Positions 55,641 to 64,000 of a stretch of 64,000 bases of DNA are shown here, in pieces. How positions within the stretch are numbered: the first letter of the stretch is position 1; every line of letters begins with the position of its first letter. The notes beneath the pieces are model-generated. The model searched no databases, was not told where the DNA came from, and was given only the letters and a program-made list of their open reading frames with translations. Origin of the DNA: Tannerellaceae bacterium (GTDB lineage: Bacteria > Bacteroidota > Bacteroidia > Bacteroidales > Tannerellaceae); NCBI GenBank assembly GCA_031288175.1, contig JAITRW010000022.1, positions 1 to 64,000 on the forward strand, written 5' to 3'. A program made the position numbers and the translations under genes.

Positions 55641-56915
55641 ATGGAGATCGTTATCATTGCAGGCCTCATTATATTGAACGGGGTGCTGTCCATGGTGGAG
55701 ATCGCATTAGTATCTGCGCGTAAGGCACGTTTGGAGATTGAGGCCAAAAAGGGCGTGAAATCAGCCCTGAAGGCGCTGGCTCTGGTAAACCAGCCTGAGA
55801 CATTTCTTCCCACCATCCAGATTGGGATCACCCTTGTAGGTATTCTGACAGGATTATACTCTGGGGAAGCTTTCGCCTCCGTCTGTGCTACTTGTATCGG
55901 GCAAGTGGAATTTTTGCGTCCGTATTCTTTTTTCATTGCCAAGACAACAATTGTCGTCTTGGTCACATTTCTTACATTGGTTTTCGGCGAATTGGTACCA
56001 AAACGTATCGGGATGGACTTTGCCGAGCGAGTAGCCAAATGGTCGGCTTCCTCAATGCGAATGTTGTCAATCGCCTGTTCCCCTTTTGTTTGGTTACTTT
56101 CCCGGAGTACAGAGTTAATTGTCCGTTTGTTGGGTTTGCATAAAGGGAGTGGAGGTCATGTCACGGAAGAAGAAATCAAGGCTATTGTCAAAGAAGGGAG
56201 GGACGATGGGGAAGTACAGGAAGTAGAGCAGGATATTGTAGGACGTGTCTTTAACCTTGGCGACCGTAATCTGGGTACCATTATGACACACCGCAGTGAA
56301 TTAGTTTGGCTTGATCTGAATGACAGCCCGGATGTTATCCGTCAGAAAATACAGTCCCGCCTTTTCAATATCTATCCTGTTGCCTGCGAGCGGCTTGACA
56401 AACTTTGCGGCGTAGTTTATCTGAAAGATCTCTTTCTCCACTTGAATGATTCAGGTTTTTCCCTGAGACAAATCCTTCGTCAGGCAAGATATCTTCCTGA
56501 AAACCAAAGTGTTTATAATGTTTTATCTCTGTTCAAGCAAGCCCGTATTAAGTACGGTATTGTTACCGACGAGTTTGGTGGTATTCAAGGTATCGTCACT
56601 CTCAAAGATATTATGGAGGGGTTAATCGGTCAGATATCCGAGGCTGGGGAAGAACCCGATTTGGTGCAACGTACCGATGGAAGCTGGCTCGTAGACGGGC
56701 AGCTTCCTTTCTACGATTTTCTTTCCCACTTCGATGCAGAGGATCTTTACGCAGAACACGAACACAATACTTTGAGTGGCCTCATCCTTGAACTCCTTGA
56801 ACACGTACCTCGTACGGGAGAGCGATTCACATGGTGTGGTTTCGACTTTGAGATTGTGGACATGGACGGTACGCGTATAGACAAAGTATTAGTAAAGAAA
56901 AAGATAACTACATGA
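55641..56915 (+). CDS. CNNM/CorC (TlyC-like) membrane transporter domain protein
   Basis: Members of this family are membrane proteins linked to Mg2+/Co2+ homeostasis; older annotations call them hemolysins. The 424-residue product has an N-terminal DUF21 domain with three or four helices (MEIVIIAGLIILNGVLSMVEIALVSARKARLE and the segment with VFGELVPKRIGM), a CBS pair (about 215-340, IMTHRSELVWLD and YGIVTDEFGGIQGIVTLKDIMEGLIG), and a CorC/HlyC domain (about 350-420). ATG at 55641 is chosen because of the promoter. A glucosaminidase gene follows after 15 bases. Confidence 0.92.
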   Translation: MEIVIIAGLIILNGVLSMVEIALVSARKARLEIEAKKGVKSALKALALVNQPETFLPTIQIGITLVGILTGLYSGEAFASVCATCIGQVEFLRPYSFFIAKTTIVVLVTFLTLVFGELVPKRIGMDFAERVAKWSASSMRMLSIACSPFVWLLSRSTELIVRLLGLHKGSGGHVTEEEIKAIVKEGRDDGEVQEVEQDIVGRVFNLGDRNLGTIMTHRSELVWLDLNDSPDVIRQKIQSRLFNIYPVACERLDKLCGVVYLKDLFLHLNDSGFSLRQILRQARYLPENQSVYNVLSLFKQARIKYGIVTDEFGGIQGIVTLKDIMEGLIGQISEAGEEPDLVQRTDGSWLVDGQLPFYDFLSHFDAEDLYAEHEHNTLSGLILELLEHVPRTGERFTWCGFDFEIVDMDGTRIDKVLVKKKITT

Positions 56916-56930
56916 CAATATCCCTGAAAC

Positions 56931-57845
56931 ATGAAGATACGTGTACGACTTTTCGTTATTATCCTATTTTCCTCACTGACTTCCCCTGCTGGATCCTCCA
57001 CAAATGAAGCCTGCCGGAAGTATATTCAAAAGTACGCCGCTCTTGCTATAGAACAACGTAATAAATATCGTATACCGGCCAGTATTACCCTCGCGCAGGG
57101 TATTATGGAATCCGGCGCCGGGTTGAGTGAGCTTGCCCGTAAATCGAATAATCATTTCGGGATCAAATGTCATCAAGATTGGAGGGGAGGACGTATTTTC
57201 CATGATGATGACCGGAAGGGTGAGTGTTTTCGCAAGTATAAAAAGGTGGAGGATTCCTATGAAGACCATTCCCGTTTTCTGGAACGTCCTCGCTATACTT
57301 CTCTCTTCAAATATAAACTGACCGATTACAAACGATGGGCGCATGGATTACAATCCTGCGGTTATGCTACGGATAAGGCATACGCCTCTAAATTGATCAA
57401 AATCATTGAGGATTACGACCTCCATCAATTTGACAAAGGAAAGTACCTTAAGCAATCTCTCAGCCGCAAGTCACATAAACACATTTCCGCAAAAATCCCC
57501 CAGCATAAGCACATCATTCTTGAAAATAATCATGTCCCCTATGTCCGTCCCTTGCCCAACGATGACTTTGAACGAATCGCTGCCGACTTAGGCATCAAGG
57601 CAAAGACCTTGTGGAAATACAATGAAGTTTCTCCGTCCTACTCCCTGAAGGCAGATGATTTTGTTTACTTAAAAAAGAAGAAAGGGAAAGCAGCTAAACG
57701 TATTTACACACACATTATTAAGGAAGGAGATTCTATGCACTCCATTTCCCAGACTTACGGTATTCGTCTGAAACGTCTCTATAAGTTGAATCACAAGAAA
57801 CCCGATTACGTTCCTCAGGAAGGCGATGTCCTGAAACTTCGTTAA
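56931..57845 (+). CDS. Secreted N-acetylglucosaminidase-domain protein with LysM repeats
   Basis: This is probably a peptidoglycan hydrolase acting in the periplasm. A signal peptide (about 1-22) precedes a mannosyl-glycoprotein endo-beta-N-acetylglucosaminidase (GH73) domain (about 30-165): IPASITLAQGIMESGAGLSELARKSNNHFGIKC has the catalytic Glu, and AHGLQSCGYATDKAYASKLIKIIEDY closes it. A basic linker leads to a LysM-like segment (about 205-245, FERIAADLGIKAKTLWKYNEV) and a clearer LysM (about 255-304, HIIKEGDSMHSISQTYGIRLKRLYKLN). It ends five bases before the convergent typA. Confidence 0.92.
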   Translation: MKIRVRLFVIILFSSLTSPAGSSTNEACRKYIQKYAALAIEQRNKYRIPASITLAQGIMESGAGLSELARKSNNHFGIKCHQDWRGGRIFHDDDRKGECFRKYKKVEDSYEDHSRFLERPRYTSLFKYKLTDYKRWAHGLQSCGYATDKAYASKLIKIIEDYDLHQFDKGKYLKQSLSRKSHKHISAKIPQHKHIILENNHVPYVRPLPNDDFERIAADLGIKAKTLWKYNEVSPSYSLKADDFVYLKKKKGKAAKRIYTHIIKEGDSMHSISQTYGIRLKRLYKLNHKKPDYVPQEGDVLKLR

Positions 57846-57849
57846 CACC

Positions 57850-59646
57850 CTAACGAGACATACGCTTGCGTTCATTTTCATCAAGAACAACTTTGCGCAT
57901 GCGCATGTGGTTAGGTGTTATCTCTACATATTCGTCAGCCTTAATATATTCAAGTGCATCTTCAAGACTAAAAGTAACGGGCGGTGCAAGGGAAACTTTC
58001 TCATCGGATCCGGATGCTCGCATATTTGTTAATTTCTTGGACTTCGTAACGTTTACGACAAGATCGTTATCCTTCGTATGTTCCCCAACTACTTGGCCGA
58101 CATAAATTTCATCGCCTGGCGCAATGAAGAAACGGCCGCGTGACTGTAAATTATTCAGTGCGTATGCAAAAGCCGTCCCCGTTTCCATGGCAATGATAGA
58201 TCCGTTCGTCCGGCGATCAATCTCCCCGCGCCATGGGCGGTATTCGAGAAAACGGTGGGTAATGACAGCTTCGCCCGCAGAGAGAGTGAGTAAAGTATTG
58301 TTAAGTCCAATGATTCCCCGTGAAGGGATAGTGAATTCCAGATAGATACGTCCGTTACGATTCTCCATGATAGTCATCTCTCCTTTACGGCGAGTCACGA
58401 CGTCTATTATACGGCTGGCAGTTTCCTCCGGGAGGTTGATAGTGAGTTGTTCAATTGGTTCGCAACGTTGCCCATTGATCATCCGGATAATTACCTGGGG
58501 CTGGCCTACCTGAAGTTCATAACCTTCGCGGCGCATAGTTTCTATTAAAACGGAGAGGTGAAGGATACCGCGTCCGAAAACAGTCCATGCATCGGCGGAA
58601 TCGGTAGGTGTAAGGCGCAGGGCAAGGTTTTTATCCAGCTCACGGGTAAGGCGGTCAAAGATGTGACGGGAAGTGACATATTTGCCGTCTTTCCCAAAGA
58701 ACGGAGAGTTGTTGATAGTGAAGAGCATTGACATCGTTGGCTCGTCAATAGCAATGGAAGGAAGCGCTTCCGGCGTACAGGTTGCGGCTACGGTCTCCCC
58801 GATTTCGAAATCTTCTATACCGACAAGGGCACAGATATCGCCTGACTTGACAGACTGTACACGAACTCTCCCTAAGCCCTCGAAAACGTTCACCTCTTTG
58901 ACGACAGATTTGGCGATCAATCCATCCCTTTTACAAAGGACAACCTCCTGCCCTTCGCGAATCTCCCCGCGGTGAACGCGTCCGATGGCAATACGTCCGA
59001 CATATTTGGAGTAGTCAAGCGAAGTGATAAGCATCTGCGACGGGCCTTCTAATACTTTGGGGGCGGGAATGTATTGAACAATGGCATCAAGCAACGGTTG
59101 TATGTTGAGTGAAGGTTTATTCCAGTCGTCGGACATCCAGCCTTGTTTAGCAGATCCGTAAATGGTAGGAAAATTCAATTGTTCTTCCGTAGCATTCAAA
59201 CTGTACATCAAATCAAACACCATCTCCTGTACTTCGGATGGACGGCAATTCGGTTTATCTACCTTATTAACAACCACGATAGGTTTTAGGCCGATTGCAA
59301 TGGCCTTCTGTAAAACAAAACGCGTCTGGGGCATAGGCCCCTCAAAAGCATCTACCAATAAGAGACAACCGTCCGCCATGTTCAGTACGCGTTCCACTTC
59401 ACCTCCAAAGTCGGCGTGACCTGGAGTGTCAATAATATTTATTTTATAGTCTTTGTAGGTAATGGAGACATTTTTGGAGAGGATAGTGATACCTCGTTCT
59501 CGTTCAAGGTCGTTACTATCAAGGAAAAGATCGGGTTCGGCTTGTCCGGTGCGGAAAAGTTTTCCGGCAAGCAGCATTTTATCTACAAGTGTCGTTTTGC
59601 CGTGGTCTACATGCGCGATAATGGCAATGTTTCGGATATTTTCCAT
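57850..59646 (-). CDS. typA: Translational GTPase TypA/BipA
   Basis: TypA is a ribosome-binding GTPase of the EF-G group that helps ribosome assembly and stress adaptation. The 598 residues show G1 (AHVDHGKTTL), G3 (DTPGHADFGGEV), G4 (VVNKVD), domain 2, the C-terminal EF-G-like domains (GQPQVIIRMINGQRCEPIEQLTINLPEE) and the TypA-specific C-terminal domain ending in NHMRMRKVVLDENERKRMSR. It follows ychF by 20 bases and is probably cotranscribed with it. Confidence 0.97.
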   Translation of the reverse strand: MENIRNIAIIAHVDHGKTTLVDKMLLAGKLFRTGQAEPDLFLDSNDLERERGITILSKNVSITYKDYKINIIDTPGHADFGGEVERVLNMADGCLLLVDAFEGPMPQTRFVLQKAIAIGLKPIVVVNKVDKPNCRPSEVQEMVFDLMYSLNATEEQLNFPTIYGSAKQGWMSDDWNKPSLNIQPLLDAIVQYIPAPKVLEGPSQMLITSLDYSKYVGRIAIGRVHRGEIREGQEVVLCKRDGLIAKSVVKEVNVFEGLGRVRVQSVKSGDICALVGIEDFEIGETVAATCTPEALPSIAIDEPTMSMLFTINNSPFFGKDGKYVTSRHIFDRLTRELDKNLALRLTPTDSADAWTVFGRGILHLSVLIETMRREGYELQVGQPQVIIRMINGQRCEPIEQLTINLPEETASRIIDVVTRRKGEMTIMENRNGRIYLEFTIPSRGIIGLNNTLLTLSAGEAVITHRFLEYRPWRGEIDRRTNGSIIAMETGTAFAYALNNLQSRGRFFIAPGDEIYVGQVVGEHTKDNDLVVNVTKSKKLTNMRASGSDEKVSLAPPVTFSLEDALEYIKADEYVEITPNHMRMRKVVLDENERKRMSR

Positions 59647-59666
59647 GCGTGAGTTATACTTTTTAT

Positions 59667-60770
59667 TTATACATTAAAACGGAAGTGCATGATGTCGCCG
59701 TCTTGCACGATATAATCTTTACCTTCAATACTCATTCTCCCGGCCTCTTTGACGGCGGCCTCGGAACCGTAGCGAATGTAATCGGTATATTTGATCACTT
59801 CGGCACGAATAAACCCCTTTTCGAAGTCGGTATGAATGATGCCGGCGCAGGCGGGAGCTTTGCTACCCTGAGGATAAGGCCATGCACGTACTTCTTTAGG
59901 GCCGACTGTAAGGAATGTCTCAAGATTAAGCAATTTGTACGCACTCTTGACCAGGCGGTTAACACCCGATTCACTCAATCCGATACTTTCGAGGAACATC
60001 TTCCGCTCATCAAAATTTTCAAATTCGGCAATTTCGCTCTCTATCTTGGCTGCAAGGACTAATATCTCGGAATTTTCATCTTGTACCGCTCGACGAACAG
60101 CTTCCACGTGAGAATTTCCGGTGGTAGCGGAATCTTCATCCACGTTGCACACATACATGACAGGCTTGACAGTGAGTAGGAAACAGTCGCGAGCAAGACG
60201 CCGTTCGGCAGGTGTGTCAAAAATAACAGAACGAGCACTCTTACCTTGTTCCAACGCCTGCTTGAAACGGAGAAGCACATCATAGAGGAGTTGTGCTTGC
60301 TTGTCGCCACCTGTCTGCGCCTGCTTCTGTACTTTGGCAATACGGTTCTCAATGGTTTCGAGGTCTTTGAGTTGCAGTTCAATATCTATGATTTCTTTAT
60401 CATGGACGGGGTCTACGCTCCCGTCTACATGTACCACATTTGCATCCTCGAAACAACGCAGCACGTGGATAATGGCATCCGTTTCACGAATAGTAGCGAG
60501 GAATTTATTCCCTAATCCCTCTCCCCGGCTTGCTCCTTTGACCAATCCGGCTATATCTACAATTTCAACCGTAGCCGGAACGATACGGTCCGGATGAAGC
60601 ATCTCCGTAAGTGCAAACAATCGTTCATCAGGTACGGTGATAACACCTACGTTAGGCTCTATTGTGCAGAAAGGAAAATTTGCAGACTGCGCTTTTGCAC
60701 TCGACAGACAATTAAATAATGTAGACTTTCCCACATTGGGAAGACCTACAATGCCACACTGTAAAGACAT
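59667..60770 (-). CDS. ychF: Redox-regulated ATPase YchF (Obg family)
   Basis: YchF is an Obg-family P-loop protein that prefers ATP and binds the ribosome. It shows G1 ([12 protein letters not shown]), G3 ([20 protein letters not shown]), an altered G4 with NVDE in place of NKxD (CNVDEDSA), which explains ATP over GTP preference, and a C-terminal TGS domain ([40 protein letters not shown]). The 367-residue length is normal. TACCTTTA at 60821-60814 is a possible weak -7 box. typA follows 20 bases downstream. Confidence 0.97.
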   Translation of the reverse strand: MSLQCGIVGLPNVGKSTLFNCLSSAKAQSANFPFCTIEPNVGVITVPDERLFALTEMLHPDRIVPATVEIVDIAGLVKGASRGEGLGNKFLATIRETDAIIHVLRCFEDANVVHVDGSVDPVHDKEIIDIELQLKDLETIENRIAKVQKQAQTGGDKQAQLLYDVLLRFKQALEQGKSARSVIFDTPAERRLARDCFLLTVKPVMYVCNVDEDSATTGNSHVEAVRRAVQDENSEILVLAAKIESEIAEFENFDERKMFLESIGLSESGVNRLVKSAYKLLNLETFLTVGPKEVRAWPYPQGSKAPACAGIIHTDFEKGFIRAEVIKYTDYIRYGSEAAVKEAGRMSIEGKDYIVQDGDIMHFRFNV

Positions 60771-60813
60771 TCTCGACTGACCATTTAGGAAGAACCCCTC
60801 TCTTTTTGCGCCG

Positions 60814-60821
60814 TAAAGGTA
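60814..60821 (-). promoter_or_regulatory. Possible -7 element of ychF-typA
   Basis: The minus strand reads TACCTTTA, one mismatch from TAnnTTTG, 43 bases before the ychF ATG. No matching -33 box was found. Confidence 0.3.
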
Positions 60822-60967
60822 AGATATGCTTTGACAGTCTCATCCTCCTGCCTCAAAAACTTTATTCCCTACATGATAATAGTTCTCTCAAAAACTATAA
60901 TTTCGCATCGTGGTAATCTAACTTACGTAGTATTTGGTGTATACACACCGCGACAGCGCATAGAGTT

Positions 60968-63900
60968 ATGAAAGTGAGGAAAGTGCTCTCTCGTTTTATC
61001 GTACTTGCCGTCGGCTTGGGAGGGTGGTCGGCTCCTCTTGTATCTGCCGTTAAGGTCACTGATGCTGATATCATCCTGATAGATGTTCCCGAAGGTGAAG
61101 GAGAATTTCAAAAAGTGCTTACCAAGTGGGCAGAGGAATACACCCCCGCGCTGTTGACGCATGTCAAGATCACAGGGGTGTTACCGGCTGACGAACTCTC
61201 ATCCCTTACCGAGTATTTTACAAACTTGGCTTATGTTGACCTTGAAGACCTGAAGATAGTTCCAAAGGCTATTCCTTCCTATGCATTTGCAGATATGGTT
61301 TCATTGCAGCATGTCATTGTTCCTGATAGCTTAGAGGCCATAGGCATCGGTGCCTTTAAGGGTTGTAAGAATTTACAAAGTGTATCTTTTCCCCTTTTAT
61401 TGAAGACTATCGGCGACAGTGCCTTTTTCAATTGTAGTGCTGTGTCCGGTGCATTGAATATACCGGCGAATGTGGAATACATAGGAGCGAATGCTTTCGA
61501 AAAATGTGGCAAACTGACGAATTTATCCTTAGGAAGTAGCTTAAAAAGTATTGGTGCCTATGCTTTTGCGGGGGACACATTGCTGGCTAACGAACTTTTC
61601 TTGCCGAGCGGCCTTCGGGTAATAGCGCCGGGAACTTTCTACAAATGTGGTTTTACGGGAGTATTACGGATTGCGGATTACGTTTCTGTCATACAAGGGG
61701 ATGAGTTCCTTGTCGATGAAACAGGTGTAACCCAACCGCAAGGGAAAGGCGCTTTTGAAGGTTGTATCGGCTTACAACAGATTGAACTCGGCGCCGGGTT
61801 GCGGGAAATAGGAGCGCGTGCTTTTTTCGGTTGTACAGGCCTGAGCGGCATACCGAAATTGCCCGTAGGATTGAGTTATATCGGACCGTCTGCTTTTGGT
61901 AATTGTATCAGGATTACCCGTGTGGAATTGCCGCAGCATCTGACAGAATTTGGCGTCTACCATAACGGAGTGTCGGGTGCCGTCACAGGTGCTTTTGCGG
62001 GATGTACAAAGCTTGCTGAGTTAGTTATTTTCGACAGGATAGAAAGTATAGCTCCCTATACCTTCTACGGTTGTAGTAATTTGGAAGTTGTCACATTAGG
62101 AAAAGGATTACGTGCCATAGGAGATTCTGCTTTCGCTGCTTGTCCGAAACTTAACGGGAAGATCTGGAAGTATTGGAATCCTATACATCTTGACGGAAAA
62201 GTGTTCGGAGATGCTGTTGTCACTTTCGAGAAATTATCTTCCTCTGTACAGGTTTTTTACGTCAAGCACAATGGTAGCGATGACACTAGCGGTGATAATG
62301 GACACACTTGGGCAACGGCCTACCGGACACTGGAAAAAGCTATTCAGGAAGGTGAAGCAACCTCTGATACGCATGTACGTATGGAATCAATGGGATACAC
62401 GGCTACAGCGGGGAGTGTTCACTTTTCACAGGGGGCATTGTCTCTTGTAGGTGGTTATACGGGCGAGGAAGTGACGGATCAAGAACCGTTGGGTAATTCT
62501 TCTTCCCTGAAATTGACTTCTCGTCCTGAATTTTCCGGAAAGTCCGTCCTGATCATCGGTGATCCCTTTAAAGTGACTCCCAGTGAGGTCAACCTAAAAA
62601 AAATGGTAATATCCGGTGTTGAGACGCGGAGCTATTTGATCGGGAATTGGGACCAAGCAACGATTACGGATGTAACTTTCAATAATACGGCTGCCTTAAC
62701 CGGTGTTTTTACACTCAAAGGGAAAGTGAAAGTACAAGAATCGTTGATCCTTTCCGGTGGAAGTGTCACATTTCACGATGCCGTAGTAAGTGCCAATGCG
62801 CCCATCTGTGTCAGTAGTCTGGATGCACTTGGTACGGTGACATTTAATATTCCCGTATGGGATCCCGGTGTGGAGCGTGTCGTTCTTTCCACATGGGGAG
62901 AAAATCTTCCGGACATTAGTTCGTTTCGCGGTATTCTCAATGGTGAAGTAAAGGTTGGGCAAGGGTTCCGCTTCAAATGGGAAAGGGATACGCGTCTGAA
63001 TAAAAAAGGCGAGGTTATTGAATATGGTCGACAAAGGCATCTGGTTGCCATTTCTTACGTTCCCGCAGACGAATTAGTAATAACCTCTCCAAGTCCTCCT
63101 TATTTAGCGCTTGGCGCTTCCATCAAATTAAACTATAAAGTCTCACCTGCTTCGTCTACCTACCCTGATGTAACATGGTACTCTTCCGATACTTCTATTA
63201 TTAAGATAGATTCTTTAACAGGTGTCGCCGTATCTACCGGTAATAAACTTGGATCGGTAGATATTTCCGCCGTATCTAACTTCGATAATCAACTCGTTGG
63301 ACACTACTCCCTCACGGTTATTGCTATTAAAGGGATCACTTCTTCCAGCAAACTTATACCTCTTGACAGTTCTCTGCGTATTCATGTATCTACAGAGCCC
63401 TCCGGTGTCCTTGAAGGAGATATATTCACCTGGGAAGCTAGTGATGATGAAGGAAAGGTGTGGGTGAAATGGGTGGAGGATGCGACAGGTGGGGGTTACG
63501 AAGCCTATGGTGTACATTCGGGTGAGGTGACTATCAAGGTCGCTATCAAGGGAAATAATGAATCTCCCAGCTATCCGATTGAAGGAAAAGGTACTTTTGT
63601 TGTTACCGGTATAAACATTGAAAACGCAGAGAAAGATCGTTTGTGGATAAACCAAACCTTGAAATTAAATGCCACGGTGACCCCGCAAGTGGATAATGAT
63701 TATATTGTTTGGGCGAGTGATTCTCTCCATATTGCCGAAATTGACGAAAAAACAGGCGTTGTCACCCCTATTGCGCCCGGAACAACGATCATTACTGCAT
63801 CCCTCAGTAAAAATCGAGCAATCTCTGCCCGGTATACCTTACACGTAACGAACCTTGTCATTACTCCTCTTGTTACAAATAGTATACTTACAGGCTCTAC

Positions 63901-64000
63901 GCTTGCTCTTTCTGCTAAACTCCTTCCTAAAGAAGGGAAAGATACTACCTTAGTATGGAAATCCTCGGATCCTTCCATTGCGACGGTAGATCCTATTACA
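60968..64000 (+). CDS. BspA-like leucine-rich-repeat and Big_2 surface protein, incomplete at right edge
   Basis: An ATG at 60968 opens a frame that runs to the window end without a stop (1011 codons). A signal peptide (about 1-27, LVSA) is followed by about a dozen LRR_5 (BspA/Treponema-type) repeats (about 85-415) with IG..AF..C..L..V.LP..L..IG..AF. A VFYVKHNGSDDTSGDNGHTWATAYRTLEKAI segment (near 427) opens a beta-helix-like region to about 680. Big_2-type modules follow (VTWYSSDTSIIKIDSLTGVAVS, IVWASDSLHIAEIDEKTGVVTPIAPGT, LVWKSSDPSIATVDP). BspA proteins bind host or bacterial surfaces. A T9SS sorting domain would be expected beyond the edge but cannot be seen. Confidence 0.88.
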   Translation, partial: MKVRKVLSRFIVLAVGLGGWSAPLVSAVKVTDADIILIDVPEGEGEFQKVLTKWAEEYTPALLTHVKITGVLPADELSSLTEYFTNLAYVDLEDLKIVPKAIPSYAFADMVSLQHVIVPDSLEAIGIGAFKGCKNLQSVSFPLLLKTIGDSAFFNCSAVSGALNIPANVEYIGANAFEKCGKLTNLSLGSSLKSIGAYAFAGDTLLANELFLPSGLRVIAPGTFYKCGFTGVLRIADYVSVIQGDEFLVDETGVTQPQGKGAFEGCIGLQQIELGAGLREIGARAFFGCTGLSGIPKLPVGLSYIGPSAFGNCIRITRVELPQHLTEFGVYHNGVSGAVTGAFAGCTKLAELVIFDRIESIAPYTFYGCSNLEVVTLGKGLRAIGDSAFAACPKLNGKIWKYWNPIHLDGKVFGDAVVTFEKLSSSVQVFYVKHNGSDDTSGDNGHTWATAYRTLEKAIQEGEATSDTHVRMESMGYTATAGSVHFSQGALSLVGGYTGEEVTDQEPLGNSSSLKLTSRPEFSGKSVLIIGDPFKVTPSEVNLKKMVISGVETRSYLIGNWDQATITDVTFNNTAALTGVFTLKGKVKVQESLILSGGSVTFHDAVVSANAPICVSSLDALGTVTFNIPVWDPGVERVVLSTWGENLPDISSFRGILNGEVKVGQGFRFKWERDTRLNKKGEVIEYGRQRHLVAISYVPADELVITSPSPPYLALGASIKLNYKVSPASSTYPDVTWYSSDTSIIKIDSLTGVAVSTGNKLGSVDISAVSNFDNQLVGHYSLTVIAIKGITSSSKLIPLDSSLRIHVSTEPSGVLEGDIFTWEASDDEGKVWVKWVEDATGGGYEAYGVHSGEVTIKVAIKGNNESPSYPIEGKGTFVVTGINIENAEKDRLWINQTLKLNATVTPQVDNDYIVWASDSLHIAEIDEKTGVVTPIAPGTTIITASLSKNRAISARYTLHVTNLVITPLVTNSILTGSTLALSAKLLPKEGKDTTLVWKSSDPSIATVDPIT

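Noticed and set aside
57840-57855. CGTTA/TAACG hairpin between the glucosaminidase gene and typA
   Set aside because: Only five pairs, AT-rich and without a U-run; too weak to call a terminator.
60853-60897. Two copies of CTCAAAAACT upstream of the BspA-like gene
   Set aside because: Only two short copies with no spacing logic relative to a promoter; likely chance in AT-rich DNA.
1-64000. CRISPR arrays, transposases, phage genes, toxin-antitoxin or restriction systems
   Set aside because: I looked for spaced repeats, integrase or transposase motifs and typical defence domains and found none; the repeats present are protein-domain repeats within surface genes.

Overview
This 64 kb window comes from the chromosome of a member of the Bacteroidetes, most likely order Bacteroidales. 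The evidence is: (1) the phylum's promoter signature (-33 TTTG, 19-22 bp, -7 TAnnTTTG), seen before many genes; (2) an N-succinylornithine carbamoyltransferase with the diagnostic Pro90; (3) family versions typical of Bacteroidales (eukaryote/archaeal-type ProS, single-chain GlyS, DUF2723, DUF5723); (4) large secreted proteins ending in type IX secretion (T9SS) sorting domains. A BspA-like LRR protein and T9SS cargo suggest a relative of Tannerella, Porphyromonas or Dysgonomonas, but the genus cannot be fixed by eye. Gene density is high, and neighbouring genes often overlap by 1-4 bases.

Layout: 1-2191 (minus) carries the start of dnaK and pfkA. 2304-5438 (plus) is an alkaline phosphatase coupled to mlaE and mlaF. 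5601-9626 is a giant GLUG/MBG-repeat T9SS protein. 9634-14025 (minus) has argF', glyS, an FKBP isomerase and xseA. 14184-14863 is a phosphoglycolate phosphatase-like gene whose frame is broken at a run of 12 G. 14878-16461 (minus) has yigZ and fabD. 16558-21880 (plus) has proS, hisD, hisC and gltD. 21890-24362 (minus) has purF and skp. 24523-26796 (plus) is a small coiled-coil gene, zapA-like and rny. A ferredoxin (minus) follows a bidirectional terminator. 27195-30300 (plus) is an MFS exporter, a radical SAM protein and purC. 30291-33303 (minus) is a lipoprotein and a DUF5723 outer-membrane protein. tRNA-Asn is next on the minus strand. 33763-37021 (plus) is a PfkB kinase, an S41 protease and thiE, convergent with ribD. 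tRNA-Leu(UAA) leads into an accessory-looking stretch (38274-45698) holding a 1279-residue beta-helix T9SS protein, an O-antigen ligase-like protein, a WecG/TagA transferase, a GT4 glycosyltransferase and a hexapeptide acyltransferase. 45837-52046 (plus) has queA, a DUF2723 membrane protein and aminopeptidase P. 52019-55541 (minus) is yceD-rpmF-fabH-era-ispH. 55641-57845 (plus) is a CorC/TlyC-like protein and a glucosaminidase with LysM. 57850-60770 (minus) is ychF and typA. 60968 to the window end is an incomplete BspA-like LRR/Big_2 surface protein.

Most of the window is housekeeping: translation, fatty-acid start, isoprenoids, purines, histidine, arginine, RNA decay and envelope upkeep. 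The accessory theme is the cell surface: three very large repeat proteins and a small glycan cluster. In T9SS bacteria, cargo proteins are anchored to a special lipopolysaccharide, so glycan genes beside T9SS cargo are suggestive, though no T9SS machinery gene lies here. No CRISPR array, prophage, insertion sequence or obvious defence system was found. The most unusual points are the G12 tract that breaks the phosphatase gene, a T8/G9 tract upstream of a lipoprotein promoter, the triplicated architecture of the 1279-residue protein, and the translationally coupled exporter/radical SAM pair.
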